From positions 1 through 64,000 of the forward strand of contig DHMZ01000098.1 of NCBI GenBank assembly GCA_002406055.1: a stretch of DNA of 64,000 bases, in the 5' to 3' direction. Source of the DNA: Spirochaetales bacterium UBA4629. Lineage in GTDB: Bacteria; Spirochaetota; Spirochaetia; Sphaerochaetales; Sphaerochaetaceae. Position 1 is the first letter of the stretch; each line of letters opens with the position of its first letter. Of this stretch, positions 25,405-33,881 are shown one piece after another. A program made the translations under genes and the position numbers. Under the pieces are notes generated by a model. That model was given only the letters and a program-made list of their open reading frames with translations. It did no database searches and was not told the origin of the DNA.

Positions 25405-25434
25405 TTTATATATAGTGGAATTTTAAACAGTCAA
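25405..25434 (-). promoter_or_regulatory. Promoter of rho-rpmE
   Basis: Minus strand TTGACT (25434-25429), then TATATA after 16 bases or TATAAA after 18. It leaves a leader of about 80 bases before rho, long enough for Rho autoregulation. Confidence 0.55.
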
Positions 25435-25475
25435 TTCTATTTTTGTCAACAATATAGTCCATAGGTAAAAGAGTA

Positions 25476-25504
25476 TTGACATTAAAATCATAAAGTGTTA
25501 TTTA
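25476..25504 (+). promoter_or_regulatory. Promoter of the GntR-ABC operon
   Basis: TTGACA (25476-25481), a 17-base spacer and TATTTA (25499-25504). The operator follows directly. Confidence 0.75.
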
Positions 25505-25508
25505 GTTA

Positions 25509-25526
25509 GTTAGTTGAGTAACTAAC
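25509..25526 (+). promoter_or_regulatory. Likely GntR operator
   Basis: GTTAGTT-GAGT-AACTAAC is a perfect 7-base inverted repeat with a 4-base centre, placed on the expected transcription start and 16 bases before the regulator ATG. Position and symmetry fit autorepression by the YtrA-type regulator it precedes. Confidence 0.7.
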
Positions 25527-25541
25527 CAACAAAGGAGGAGA

Positions 25542-25916
25542 ATGATTTACACTTTTACAGAAGATAGTCCTATATATCTTCAACTAGCACAGCTACTTAA
25601 AGATGACATTTTTCTAGGAATCTACAAAGAAGGGACAGCAATCCCTTCTACAACTGAGCTTAGTGTTGTTCTGCACATAAATCCAGCAACAGTTTTAAAG
25701 GCAATGAACATACTCTTACAAGAAGATTTAATAGAAAAGAAACGGGGAATTGGAATGTTTGTCAAAGCAAATGCAAAGAAAAAAATTACAGAGGAAAGAA
25801 AGAATAGTTTCTGTTCTAGCTATGTAGCTCCTCTAATCAAGGAAGCTAAGAAGCTATCTTTATCGAAAGATGAAATTATTGAAATGATTAACAAGGAGGA
25901 AAGCAATGAAGCTTGA
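25542..25916 (+). CDS. GntR-family regulator, YtrA type
   Basis: 124 residues: a winged helix-turn-helix (SPIYLQLAQLLKDDIFLGIY; IPSTTELSVVLHINPATVLK) and a short helical tail, without a large ligand domain, as in YtrA regulators. These repress adjacent ABC transporter operons, often released by cell-wall or antibiotic stress. Strong ribosome site (AAAGGAGGAG). It overlaps the ABC ATPase gene by 11 bases. Confidence 0.88.
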   Translation: MIYTFTEDSPIYLQLAQLLKDDIFLGIYKEGTAIPSTTELSVVLHINPATVLKAMNILLQEDLIEKKRGIGMFVKANAKKKITEERKNSFCSSYVAPLIKEAKKLSLSKDEIIEMINKEESNEA

Positions 25917-26751
25917 TTGTAACAATGTCATTAAACACTATGGTAAGGTAAAAGCCGTAGATGGCGTAACATGTTCTTTTTCTTCAGGTCATATAGTCGG
26001 ATTATTTGGTCGTAATGGCGCAGGAAAGAGCACATTAATAAAGACTATTGGAAATAGAATATTTCAAGACGAAGGCATAATTACATTAGATGGAGAAAAG
26101 CTCACTTCATCTTCAAAACTATTTAAAAACATCTTTATTTCTAGTGAAGACAACATGTTCCCATCAATGTCTATAAAGAACATTTTAACCCTTATGGACG
26201 ACATGGAAGCAGGAAGTAAAGAAAAAGCACTGCAATTATGTAAAGAGTTCCATTTAAATGAAAACAAAAAATGGGATAAGCTATCAACTGGCTATAGAAC
26301 AATCTTTAAAGATATCTTGGCACTATCATCATACGCAAAGTTTGTTTTCTTTGATGAGCCTATTCTAGGCCTTGATGCTAATCACAGAGAGCTCTTCTAT
26401 GAGAAGCTTTTAGCTTCATTTTCACCAGACAGATGTTTCATCATTGCAACACATTTAATCGATGAAATTGAACCTCTAGTTGATGAAGTAATCATCATTA
26501 ACAATGGAAAAGTTATCGAGAGTGGCGACAAAGAAAAGATGCTAGAAAATCTATTCCTTGTCAGTGGAACAGAAGAAGATGTAGAGAAAGCACTTAAAGA
26601 ATGTAAGGTTATCTCATCTACCATCAGACTTGGCAAACGAGTTGTTCTTGTGAAAGGTAAGATAGAATCTTCTGATCGTCTCTCAATTACGCCTGTAGAT
26701 TTACAGAAATACTTCATTGAATTAACTAAGGATAACGACTATGAAAATTAA
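25906..26751 (+). CDS. ABC transporter ATP-binding protein (YtrB-like)
   Basis: 281 residues. Walker A GRNGAGKST near residue 38; Walker B FVFFDEPILGLD; switch His in IATHLIDE. The signature motif is poor (LSTGYRTIFKDI instead of LSGGQ), as seen in YtrB-like proteins. The C-terminal 70 residues are a family-type accessory part. It partners the membrane protein encoded next (11-base overlap) and is controlled by the GntR protein before it. The substrate is unknown; a role in envelope stress or peptide export is a common guess. Confidence 0.88.
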   Translation: MKLDCNNVIKHYGKVKAVDGVTCSFSSGHIVGLFGRNGAGKSTLIKTIGNRIFQDEGIITLDGEKLTSSSKLFKNIFISSEDNMFPSMSIKNILTLMDDMEAGSKEKALQLCKEFHLNENKKWDKLSTGYRTIFKDILALSSYAKFVFFDEPILGLDANHRELFYEKLLASFSPDRCFIIATHLIDEIEPLVDEVIIINNGKVIESGDKEKMLENLFLVSGTEEDVEKALKECKVISSTIRLGKRVVLVKGKIESSDRLSITPVDLQKYFIELTKDNDYEN

Positions 26752-27457
26752 AGAAAGAATTATTTTTAAAGATATGACGCTTGCATCGGCTATAGCTGCA
26801 GCTATTTGCTTAATTAGCTCTTATGCTCTATTGCCTCTCATTTTCAGAATTATCGACAAGAGTATCCCTCTTGAAATCTTCTACACATTTGTACCACCTG
26901 TACTACTCTCTTCTGTGCTCTTTATCACATTTATTTGCATTGGAGCACTCTCAGTGCAATACATTAGGTCTCTTATGCTATTTGGATGCACAAGAACTAA
27001 AGCTTTCTGGAAAACAGTATTAGTAAGTCTCTCAACAATTGTATTGGGAACAATAGTACTTGGTGTTGTAATGCTAATATCGAAAGAGTTCTTAGTTCAA
27101 ATGAGCGAATCTTCATTTTTATTTTTGCTCATTAGGTATCTAGTCTATTTTGTTTTTGCATATGCAATCGGACTATTGTGCTCTTCTCTATGTACTACAT
27201 GTAAGCCCCCTTTGAGCGTCTTAGTATGTGGAGTTGCTCTCTACCTATTTTTAGACTTGCAAGATGCTTTGACAAACAGTACTACTCATAGAGCTGTTTC
27301 TCTTTCGATTGTAAGCGATGTTTTTTCTGTATCTGAGACGATAGAAACATCACTTGAGCTATTCCTAACAGCTTTAGTTGCTGCATTGATGATTGGTTTC
27401 TCTTACGTTTGCTACTTAGTAAAGATAAGCTCAGTTAAATCAACATCGACAAATTAA
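26741..27457 (+). CDS. ABC-2-type membrane subunit of the YtrA-linked transporter
   Basis: 238 residues with six hydrophobic segments and no other domain. It overlaps the ATPase gene and has no close family signature beyond the ABC-2 permease topology. Its stop overlaps the convergent PHP gene by 4 bases, with no separate terminator in view. Confidence 0.75.
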   Translation: MKIKERIIFKDMTLASAIAAAICLISSYALLPLIFRIIDKSIPLEIFYTFVPPVLLSSVLFITFICIGALSVQYIRSLMLFGCTRTKAFWKTVLVSLSTIVLGTIVLGVVMLISKEFLVQMSESSFLFLLIRYLVYFVFAYAIGLLCSSLCTTCKPPLSVLVCGVALYLFLDLQDALTNSTTHRAVSLSIVSDVFSVSETIETSLELFLTALVAALMIGFSYVCYLVKISSVKSTSTN

Positions 27458-28266
27458 ATAATCTTAATTGTCCTCTTCTCTTCATCTATTTCATATTCAG
27501 AGAATGTTATAGAGAGGGAGGAGGCAAAAAGTAAAGCTTTATCATAGCCATATACTCTATTAGGCATATGGGCATCTGATGCCGTTACTGTCTTTATGCC
27601 TTCATCTTTAGCCATCATCCAAAATTCTTTCTTAGGATAGAGATACTCCTCTTTCCCTTCACGCATAACAAGAGGCTTACAAAAACCATTTCCATTAATC
27701 TCTAATGGCATATCGTTTTCTTTAGCACATGTTATAATATCACGAGAAGCAGCCTCCAAATCCTTATTCCAAGAAGAAAAAGACGAAACAAACAAATCAG
27801 GGTGACAACCATATAAGAAGAGATGTGACGAAAGAAGAGAGCAATACATATCAACATAGCTCTTTAGATCAAAGTCCTTTGCATCTTTACTTCCTGCATA
27901 TTCAAAGTTTCCATCCTTTCCTTTTACATAATGAACAGAACCTATAAGATAATCAAAGTTAAGTCGTGATAAGAATTCATCCTTATAGTATGAATAAAGG
28001 CTTTTATTCCAATCACATTCTCCACCAAGTAATACTATGACCTTTTCGTCTTTTATTGCCCTAACACTTTCTTTGTACTCAGTCACTTCATTATTTTCCA
28101 TTCTATCAAATGGAAAATAGTAAGGAAGAGGTAGATGCTCACTAAAACCTAACACCTTCAATCCTGCTTCTCTTGCTTTTCCAACATAATCAAGAGGCAT
28201 TCCACTTCCATGATGAGAAAAAAGAGTATGAGTGTGTAGGTTTACATCTTTTTGTGAATAAACCAT
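27454..28266 (-). CDS. PHP-domain phosphatase, histidinol-phosphatase (HisJ/HisK) type
   Basis: 270 residues. Metal-binding PHP motifs are NLHTHTLFSHHG, FSEHLPLP, the DYLIGSVHYV region and TASDAHMPNRVYG. HisJ-type enzymes hydrolyse histidinol phosphate, but no other his gene is in the window, so another phosphoester is possible. It follows cinA by one base on the same strand and is likely co-transcribed. Confidence 0.85.
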   Translation of the reverse strand: MVYSQKDVNLHTHTLFSHHGSGMPLDYVGKAREAGLKVLGFSEHLPLPYYFPFDRMENNEVTEYKESVRAIKDEKVIVLLGGECDWNKSLYSYYKDEFLSRLNFDYLIGSVHYVKGKDGNFEYAGSKDAKDFDLKSYVDMYCSLLSSHLFLYGCHPDLFVSSFSSWNKDLEAASRDIITCAKENDMPLEINGNGFCKPLVMREGKEEYLYPKKEFWMMAKDEGIKTVTASDAHMPNRVYGYDKALLFASSLSITFSEYEIDEEKRTIKII

Positions 28267-28267
28267 G

Positions 28268-29509
28268 TTAAAAAACCTTCCATGTATCGACTATAGATCT
28301 TATATCCTCACCATTAATGAAGGCTCTCATAAGAATGAAAGCAATTACAGCAGAGCGTCGCCTAATGCTATCACGTCCCCAAGAAGGAAGAAAAACAGTA
28401 ACTGTCTCACTCTTTCTATTTAGTCCACTAAAACCAAAACAAACAGTACCTACCTCTTTATTCTCACTTTTATCTGGGCCAGCAACACCAGTAATTGAAA
28501 AACTATAATCAGATGATATTATTCTTCTTACGCCATCTGCCATCTCTTTAGCACACTCTTCTGAGACAACACCAAAAGACTCAACAGTTCTCTCTTTTAC
28601 GCCTAAGACATTCTCTTTTACAAGAGGAGAATAAGAGACAACACCACCTAACATATAACTACTAGAACCAGGGAGTGATGTCAAAAGAGAAGCAGCAAGT
28701 CCTCCTGTGCAACTTTCAGCACACGAGATAGTTAAGCCCTTTGTCTTTAAATCTTCAACAAGAAGTGACAGGGATGAAACATCACCCTTTTCTAAGCGAT
28801 GTAGACCAACTATTTCTTCTAGTTTTTTTATGGCATAATCTCTTTCATCTTTAGTCTTACCTGAAACATATAAGGATATTTTATAATCTTGGAATCTTGT
28901 TCCCCAATCGAGAGAACTATCGGCTTTTTTTGTCTCTTCTTCGAGTTTGGCTTCAGCTAGAACAAATGAAGAATATTCATCCCTATCATCACTCTCAAGG
29001 CCAAATAAGGAAGAAAAAAGAGGAATAACAGATGAATAAAACATCGGGCGCATCTCTCTAGGAGGTCCAGGAAGCGAAACAACAAGCGTATTCTTAATCA
29101 TTCCCCAAAAGCCTGGAGCTGTACCATTGGGGTTATCAATAAGGGTAAAGCCTCTTGGAATAAGCGATTGTTTTTCATTAGCGCCATAGGCTCTTTCTCC
29201 TAGTTTATTTAGTAGAAAACTCCATGCTTTCTCGTTTTTTTCAAGCTTAACTCCTGCTTCTTCGGCAATGGACGCTCTTGTCATATCGTCACTTGTAGGG
29301 CCTAATCCCCCAGTAACGATAATTATATCATTATGTGGAAGAAGATAATGTAGTGTCTCCTTAATTGTACCATCATCAGGACAAAGAATTGACTCTGAAA
29401 AATGTAAGCCCATATGTGTTAATTCTTTAGCAACAACAGATGTATGCTTATCTTCAATAATTCCACGTGTTAGCTCTGTTCCAATAACAATTAAACTAGC
29501 TGTTTTCAT
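28268..29509 (-). CDS. cinA: CinA-like protein (pyrophosphatase plus nicotinamide-nucleotide amidase)
   Basis: 413 residues in two domains. The N-terminal MoCF/COG1058 domain opens with ASLIVIGTELTRG and has ITGGLGPTSDD and SLPGPPREM. The C-terminal PncC-type amidase domain (from about residue 255) has CAESCTGGLAASLLTSLPGS and SITGVAGP. Together they recycle NAD by-products (NMN deamidation, ADP-ribose pyrophosphate hydrolysis); the competence name is historical. First gene of the cinA-PHP pair. Confidence 0.92.
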   Translation of the reverse strand: MKTASLIVIGTELTRGIIEDKHTSVVAKELTHMGLHFSESILCPDDGTIKETLHYLLPHNDIIIVTGGLGPTSDDMTRASIAEEAGVKLEKNEKAWSFLLNKLGERAYGANEKQSLIPRGFTLIDNPNGTAPGFWGMIKNTLVVSLPGPPREMRPMFYSSVIPLFSSLFGLESDDRDEYSSFVLAEAKLEEETKKADSSLDWGTRFQDYKISLYVSGKTKDERDYAIKKLEEIVGLHRLEKGDVSSLSLLVEDLKTKGLTISCAESCTGGLAASLLTSLPGSSSYMLGGVVSYSPLVKENVLGVKERTVESFGVVSEECAKEMADGVRRIISSDYSFSITGVAGPDKSENKEVGTVCFGFSGLNRKSETVTVFLPSWGRDSIRRRSAVIAFILMRAFINGEDIRSIVDTWKVF

Positions 29510-29591
29510 ATTTTATCTCATTTAGGGATAACTGTTATAACACCAAAAATAGAAAAAAACATCACAAAAGCTCATTCTTACATCAATTTAA

Positions 29592-29621
29592 TATAAAAGC
29601 CCTCCTCGAAAAAGGAAGGCT
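29592..29621 (-). terminator. Terminator closing the RiPP locus
   Basis: Minus strand AGCCTTCCT-TTTTCG-AGGAGGGCT, a 9-pair stem (one G-T) followed by TTTTATATT, 22 bases after the stop of the small Cys-rich gene. It marks the 3' end of the modified-peptide transcript. Confidence 0.88.
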
Positions 29622-29643
29622 ATTAACCACCACATACGTTTTA

Positions 29644-29856
29644 TTATTTTCCTAATTCAACATAAACGGGACAAGACATTGCAATATCACCATTCTGCAC
29701 AGTACAAGAACAATTAACTGGTAGTGTATAACAATCATTGCAACAAAATGGCCCACATGATTCATTTGGAGCACAATAAGCATAGCATTGTCCTTCTACA
29801 GTTGTTCCGTCCAAATTTTTCTGAATTTTCTCATTTTCATTAAATAGATATTCCAT
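29644..29856 (-). CDS. Candidate RiPP precursor 2, Cys-rich peptide
   Basis: 70 residues. Start chosen at the ATG giving MEYLFNENEK, because GGAGG lies 5 bases before it; the track-style start four codons earlier overlaps that site. Residues 1-23 are Cys-free, acidic and polar, as in leader peptides. The core from 24 on has nine Cys (24, 28, 34, 38, 39, 42, 49, 51, 62), including CYAYC, CGPFCCNDC and CSC. It is the last gene of the unit, after the radical SAM enzyme and the S41-like protein, and just before a strong terminator. Modification by the nearby maturase is inferred from proximity. A small metal-binding protein is an alternative. Confidence 0.65.
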   Translation of the reverse strand: MEYLFNENEKIQKNLDGTTVEGQCYAYCAPNESCGPFCCNDCYTLPVNCSCTVQNGDIAMSCPVYVELGK

Positions 29857-29871
29857 TTTAACCTCCATTAC

Positions 29872-30855
29872 CTAATTCTTTTCAATCAACTCTAAGCATG
29901 TAGACAAAGCGGTCTTTCCATCCTTTGCAATAACGTTAGGAACTGTTCCACCACTAAAAATCTTTCTTTCAGTAAGTGCTGTGTTATAAGACATTATGAT
30001 TCCAGAATTAGCTAGATTCTTTCTAATCTTTGTGAGTCCAATTCCACTGCCATTCGTCTTTGTTCCCACGACAGTAGCCCATCCAGATTGTGAGGCAAAA
30101 TACGAAATCAGATCGGCTTCATAAAGAGTATTTTCGCTAATTAAAATCCATCTTTTTGCATCTCTTATCTCTTTCTTTAATAATCCACCATTGCAATCAA
30201 ACTTTTGTTTTGTGTCACAATAGGCTTCAAGCTTTAGCTTCTTAACTTTTTCTGGAACACTAGCTAGTGTATTAATACTCTCAATTTCATAGCCATTATA
30301 GTATCTCTTTGCCTTATCTAGGCTTCTAAAATATGTCCTATATGAGAATTCCCAAGTACCTCCAAATGGAGCAATAAAAGAGTATATTTCATCATCAGTT
30401 GGACCACTCTTACAATTAGAAAAATCAAAAATAATATTCTCAATTTCTCCCTCAACACTATCTAAAGAATCTTCAATAAAGCTCTCAGTAAACACAGATG
30501 GAGAAAGAGAAGAGATTGTAAAAATAACTGTTTTGTTTTGTCCGATATAATCAACTCTAGGAGCTTTAATTGAGCTTGAATCTGCACTAGGATTTTCTGC
30601 TATAGCAATATAGTCATAGGCTAAGTATTGATTAGCTATTCCACGTAAAATGAGCATTAACTCTTCTTTACTATTTGCTTTTCTCGCTTTCTCTAAGTTT
30701 TCTTCTTTGTACTCACTAAGGTTTATCTCATTAAAGTATGGATACTCTGTTTCTAGTGTATTCCAAAACTCATTGAAAACCTGTTCATTACTACCCTGAG
30801 CAAAAAGACAAGAAAATACTAACAAGACAATAACTAAACCAACTAACTTTTTCAT
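29872..30855 (-). CDS. S41-peptidase-like exported protein lacking the catalytic Ser and Lys
   Basis: About 327 residues. Start at ATG 30853-30855 (GGAGG upstream), which begins directly with the signal peptide KKLVGLVIVLLVFSCLFAQG. VFSC may be a relaxed spirochaetal lipobox, so it may be a lipoprotein. The C-terminal half follows the tail-specific protease fold: IFTISSLSP, then ILISENTLYEADLISYFASQ and ATVVGTKTNGSG, matching the usual VNGGSASASEI...GTPTFGKG. By that alignment the catalytic Ser is Tyr and the Lys is Ser, so proteolysis looks lost. It sits 1 base after the radical SAM gene. A peptide-binding role for the modified peptide is inferred. Confidence 0.65.
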   Translation of the reverse strand: MKKLVGLVIVLLVFSCLFAQGSNEQVFNEFWNTLETEYPYFNEINLSEYKEENLEKARKANSKEELMLILRGIANQYLAYDYIAIAENPSADSSSIKAPRVDYIGQNKTVIFTISSLSPSVFTESFIEDSLDSVEGEIENIIFDFSNCKSGPTDDEIYSFIAPFGGTWEFSYRTYFRSLDKAKRYYNGYEIESINTLASVPEKVKKLKLEAYCDTKQKFDCNGGLLKKEIRDAKRWILISENTLYEADLISYFASQSGWATVVGTKTNGSGIGLTKIRKNLANSGIIMSYNTALTERKIFSGGTVPNVIAKDGKTALSTCLELIEKN

Positions 30856-30856
30856 A

Positions 30857-32143
30857 CTATTCCTCCATTTTGTAGGTTTTCTGTAATAATTTTGCTGTAT
30901 CAAAAATGTATTGATTTATGTTTTCTTTATATGGAGAACATGTTTTGAATGTTTTATGATACCTATCATGAAAACAACCACCCAAACATATAGGCAAGAC
31001 TTTACATTTTGAACATTCTTTATCTGTATATGGATCAAAGTTAGCAATGGGAGATCCTTTTTCATCTATTTTGTCTATGTTACTGATATTTCCAATAGAA
31101 TAATTCTTTACGCCAATATCACACCAACACTTATATAAATCTCCATCTGGATCCACAACAAAACCATTTTTTGTGTTAGCAACACAATTATTTCCTCTTA
31201 TCGATGGAACGGATTTAATTATTAATTCATCATATCCTTTTTTTATTTGCTCTCTCTCCCAAGAATAGTATTCTGAAGATGAAAAACAATAATCCTTAGA
31301 GTAACAATCAAAAGTTGTCCTTGTAGGTGCAGGAATAATTTCTAAGTTAGATAGCCCTTTTTGTTTAAAATATAGCTTCAAATCGGAAACTGCATTTAGA
31401 TTGGTTTTATCTACATTTACTCTTATTACAGTATGAGGCAAATCTTTACCATATTTTTCTAAGTTGCTAATTATTACATCAAAAGAACCATCTCCATTAC
31501 AAGTGAATCTTCTCTTGTCATGGTTTTCTTTTATCCCATCTAGAGTTATCTGGCATTTAGTAATACGTGCTTTTTTAAATAAAAGAACTACTTTTTCATC
31601 TATTAAGTATCCATTAGTAACAATATTAGAAGAGTACCTAATTCCATTTTGATCTGCTATTTTAATAAGATTTGTAGATATCCTATCTATAGTATCTTGT
31701 TTTAACAGTGGTTCTCCACCATACCATGTTATAGAAATAGATTTCAATGTAGAGCTTATTTTCTTAATATACTCTACTATTTCATTCTCCGTTTCTTTTG
31801 TCATGAATTTATATTCTTGGTGTCCTTTTTCATAACAATATATGCAACGAAAATTACAATTCAAAGTGGGGGCAATTGTAAGAGAGAAATGTTCTCCCTT
31901 ATTTTTTAGTTTTTCTTGTCTATTTTTTATAAATTCTATCTCATCAAAATTATCATCAAGAAGGAAAAAGCCTTTCAGAAGACTCTTCTCTAAATCTTTT
32001 GGAAGATCTTTTTTCTTTGAAATAAAGGACTCTAAACAATCATATTCGACATTTGTCATTATAGCTAAACTATTAGATAAACTGTTGTATGCATAAACTT
32101 TTGAGCCGTTTTTAACGAAAAAACTATACCTAGATTGTTTCAT
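30857..32143 (-). CDS. Radical SAM/SPASM peptide maturase 2 (CcpM/anSME-like)
   Basis: About 428 residues from ATG 32141-32143 (AGAGGGG upstream; the earlier TTG overlaps it). The first 80 residues, with KVYAYNSLSNSLAIMTNVEYD, look like the leader-recognition part of Cys-rich-peptide maturases. The radical SAM cluster motif is CNFRCIYC (near residue 94), and GGEP follows. The SPASM part carries auxiliary cluster ligands: CWCD, CSKCKVLPICLGGC and a last Cys near TFKTC. Such enzymes form thioether or C-C links in Cys-rich peptides. The nearest candidate substrate is the 70-residue peptide two genes downstream. Confidence 0.85.
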   Translation of the reverse strand: MKQSRYSFFVKNGSKVYAYNSLSNSLAIMTNVEYDCLESFISKKKDLPKDLEKSLLKGFFLLDDNFDEIEFIKNRQEKLKNKGEHFSLTIAPTLNCNFRCIYCYEKGHQEYKFMTKETENEIVEYIKKISSTLKSISITWYGGEPLLKQDTIDRISTNLIKIADQNGIRYSSNIVTNGYLIDEKVVLLFKKARITKCQITLDGIKENHDKRRFTCNGDGSFDVIISNLEKYGKDLPHTVIRVNVDKTNLNAVSDLKLYFKQKGLSNLEIIPAPTRTTFDCYSKDYCFSSSEYYSWEREQIKKGYDELIIKSVPSIRGNNCVANTKNGFVVDPDGDLYKCWCDIGVKNYSIGNISNIDKIDEKGSPIANFDPYTDKECSKCKVLPICLGGCFHDRYHKTFKTCSPYKENINQYIFDTAKLLQKTYKMEE

Positions 32144-32162
32144 GCGATCCCCTCTCAATTTG

Positions 32163-32190
32163 AGAATAACATAAACAAACCTTTCTACAA
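32163..32190 (-). promoter_or_regulatory. Possible promoter of the radical SAM 2 subunit
   Basis: Minus strand TTGTAG (32190-32185), 16 bases, TATTCT (32168-32163), in the 148-base A+T-rich gap that separates this gene from the exporter gene. The same -10, TATTCT, recurs before oppB and the 186-residue gene. The rest of the gap is poly-A/T without other signals. Confidence 0.35.
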
Positions 32191-32291
32191 TCTAATATGA
32201 TTATTTTATATAAATATTTTTTTTATTTTTTTGTTTTTAAAAAAAAGAAACTAAACATTAAGTATAATAACTTTTATTTCTGCTAAAAACC

Positions 32292-33881
32292 TTATATCTC
32301 GATTATTTTATTCGCACTTGAATCAAATATATCAGAATGTGAAATAACCATAACTATTTTAGATGTAGATAGATTTTTCATAATAGAAACAATCTCTCTT
32401 CTGCTTTCAGCGTCAATTCCATCTTCAATTTCATCAATGAGACATACTTTTCTTTCCCTAAGGACTAGAGAAGCAAGGGAAAATCTCATTAGTTGTCCCT
32501 TTGATAACCCCATATGTTTCAAATCACATATTGTGTCTAATCCCTCTTGTTGGTTTTCTAACCAATCTTTAAGTCCAACTTTTCCTATTATAGTCCAAAC
32601 ATCCTCATCACTTTTCTTATCACCAAGAAGAAGATTATCTCGAATTGAGGCACTTACAAGGCAAGGAAATGATGGCAAAACAAGAATATCCGAAGGTAAA
32701 CAATTCCCAATTATTACTTCTCCATTTTTTACATAAGATGCATCCAACAAATTAGCAATAAGATATAAAAGTGTTGTTTTTCCTTTTCCGTTAATACCTT
32801 TAATTACATATAAACCAGGACTTCCAATAAATAATGAATAATTACTAAATACCGTTTTACCTGGATATTTAAATGTTATATTTTCAATATTTATAGATAA
32901 AGGAAGGGAAAGATTATACTTTATATATTGAGAATTCTTTCTATCAATTATGTTACGAACTCTATCGATTGAGACGGATTGTGCAATTAAATTTTTATAC
33001 GTTCCTCCATATGAATTAATTAAACTCCTTAACTGTTGCGAAAATAAAACTGCAGCCATAAAATCACCAACAGAACTTTTACCCCTGTATATTCCAAGGC
33101 CTAAAAAAGCATAAATAATAGAAATTGTAATTACATTGATGAGAAAAAGTATAATCTTAACGCCCTGAGTTAAATTTAATTTTTTATAAGAAACCGAATA
33201 ATTTTTAAAAAGCTTTTCCATAAATAAAGACTTTAAAAAGGAAGAACTATTTCCCTCAGCATCATAGCTAATAGAGATTAATTCTTTTATTGTACAAATA
33301 TAGTTGTCTCCACATTTTTTGGCTTCTTTATTAAGATCTTTCTCTTTCTTTCCTGCATTTTTATAAACAATAAAGGGAATTAGTGACAGAAAAACTGTCA
33401 AGAAAAAAGCTATAGCATTAATTGAGAACAAGCGAAATGAAACAAGAACGATATTAAATGTGCTTGCAATAATATTAGGAATTAAAGAAGTCCAAACAGA
33501 CAAGACAACAGAAATATCACTTTGCAAGACATTTTGTACTTCAGCTTCTCTCCCCTTTAAATATCCATAGTTATCTCTTTTTATAACTTTTGATATGAAA
33601 AATTCCTGCCCACATAATGTTGTTTTCTTATTTACATAAAAAGATAATCGTCCAGAAATAATTGTCAAAACAAGACCTATAGCTTGAATTAAAAATAAAT
33701 ACAAGATTGTTCTTACAAAAACACTATATTCACCCCGAGATAGCATATTAACCAAAGACCCAGTATATAGAGGTTCTAGTGAATTAAAATAAGAAATAAG
33801 AAAAGACAGAAAAAGAGAAACAACTACAAAAATCATTTCTCTTTTTGTAAACTGCCAACACCACTTTAATTTTTCTTTCAT
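32292..33881 (-). CDS. ABC exporter (fused membrane and ATPase domains)
   Basis: 529 residues. The first 300 or so hold six membrane segments of the ABC-B exporter type. The ATPase domain has Walker A GINGKGKTT, signature LSKGQLMRF (Gly-Gly replaced by Lys-Gly), Walker B VCLIDEIEDGID (the usual Pro replaced by Ile) and switch ISHSD. No C39 peptidase domain precedes the membrane part, so it does not cleave leaders itself. It overlaps the preceding ABC ATPase gene by 4 bases. It probably moves the modified peptide or protects the producer; that is inference from context. Confidence 0.8.
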   Translation of the reverse strand: MKEKLKWCWQFTKREMIFVVVSLFLSFLISYFNSLEPLYTGSLVNMLSRGEYSVFVRTILYLFLIQAIGLVLTIISGRLSFYVNKKTTLCGQEFFISKVIKRDNYGYLKGREAEVQNVLQSDISVVLSVWTSLIPNIIASTFNIVLVSFRLFSINAIAFFLTVFLSLIPFIVYKNAGKKEKDLNKEAKKCGDNYICTIKELISISYDAEGNSSSFLKSLFMEKLFKNYSVSYKKLNLTQGVKIILFLINVITISIIYAFLGLGIYRGKSSVGDFMAAVLFSQQLRSLINSYGGTYKNLIAQSVSIDRVRNIIDRKNSQYIKYNLSLPLSINIENITFKYPGKTVFSNYSLFIGSPGLYVIKGINGKGKTTLLYLIANLLDASYVKNGEVIIGNCLPSDILVLPSFPCLVSASIRDNLLLGDKKSDEDVWTIIGKVGLKDWLENQQEGLDTICDLKHMGLSKGQLMRFSLASLVLRERKVCLIDEIEDGIDAESRREIVSIMKNLSTSKIVMVISHSDIFDSSANKIIEI

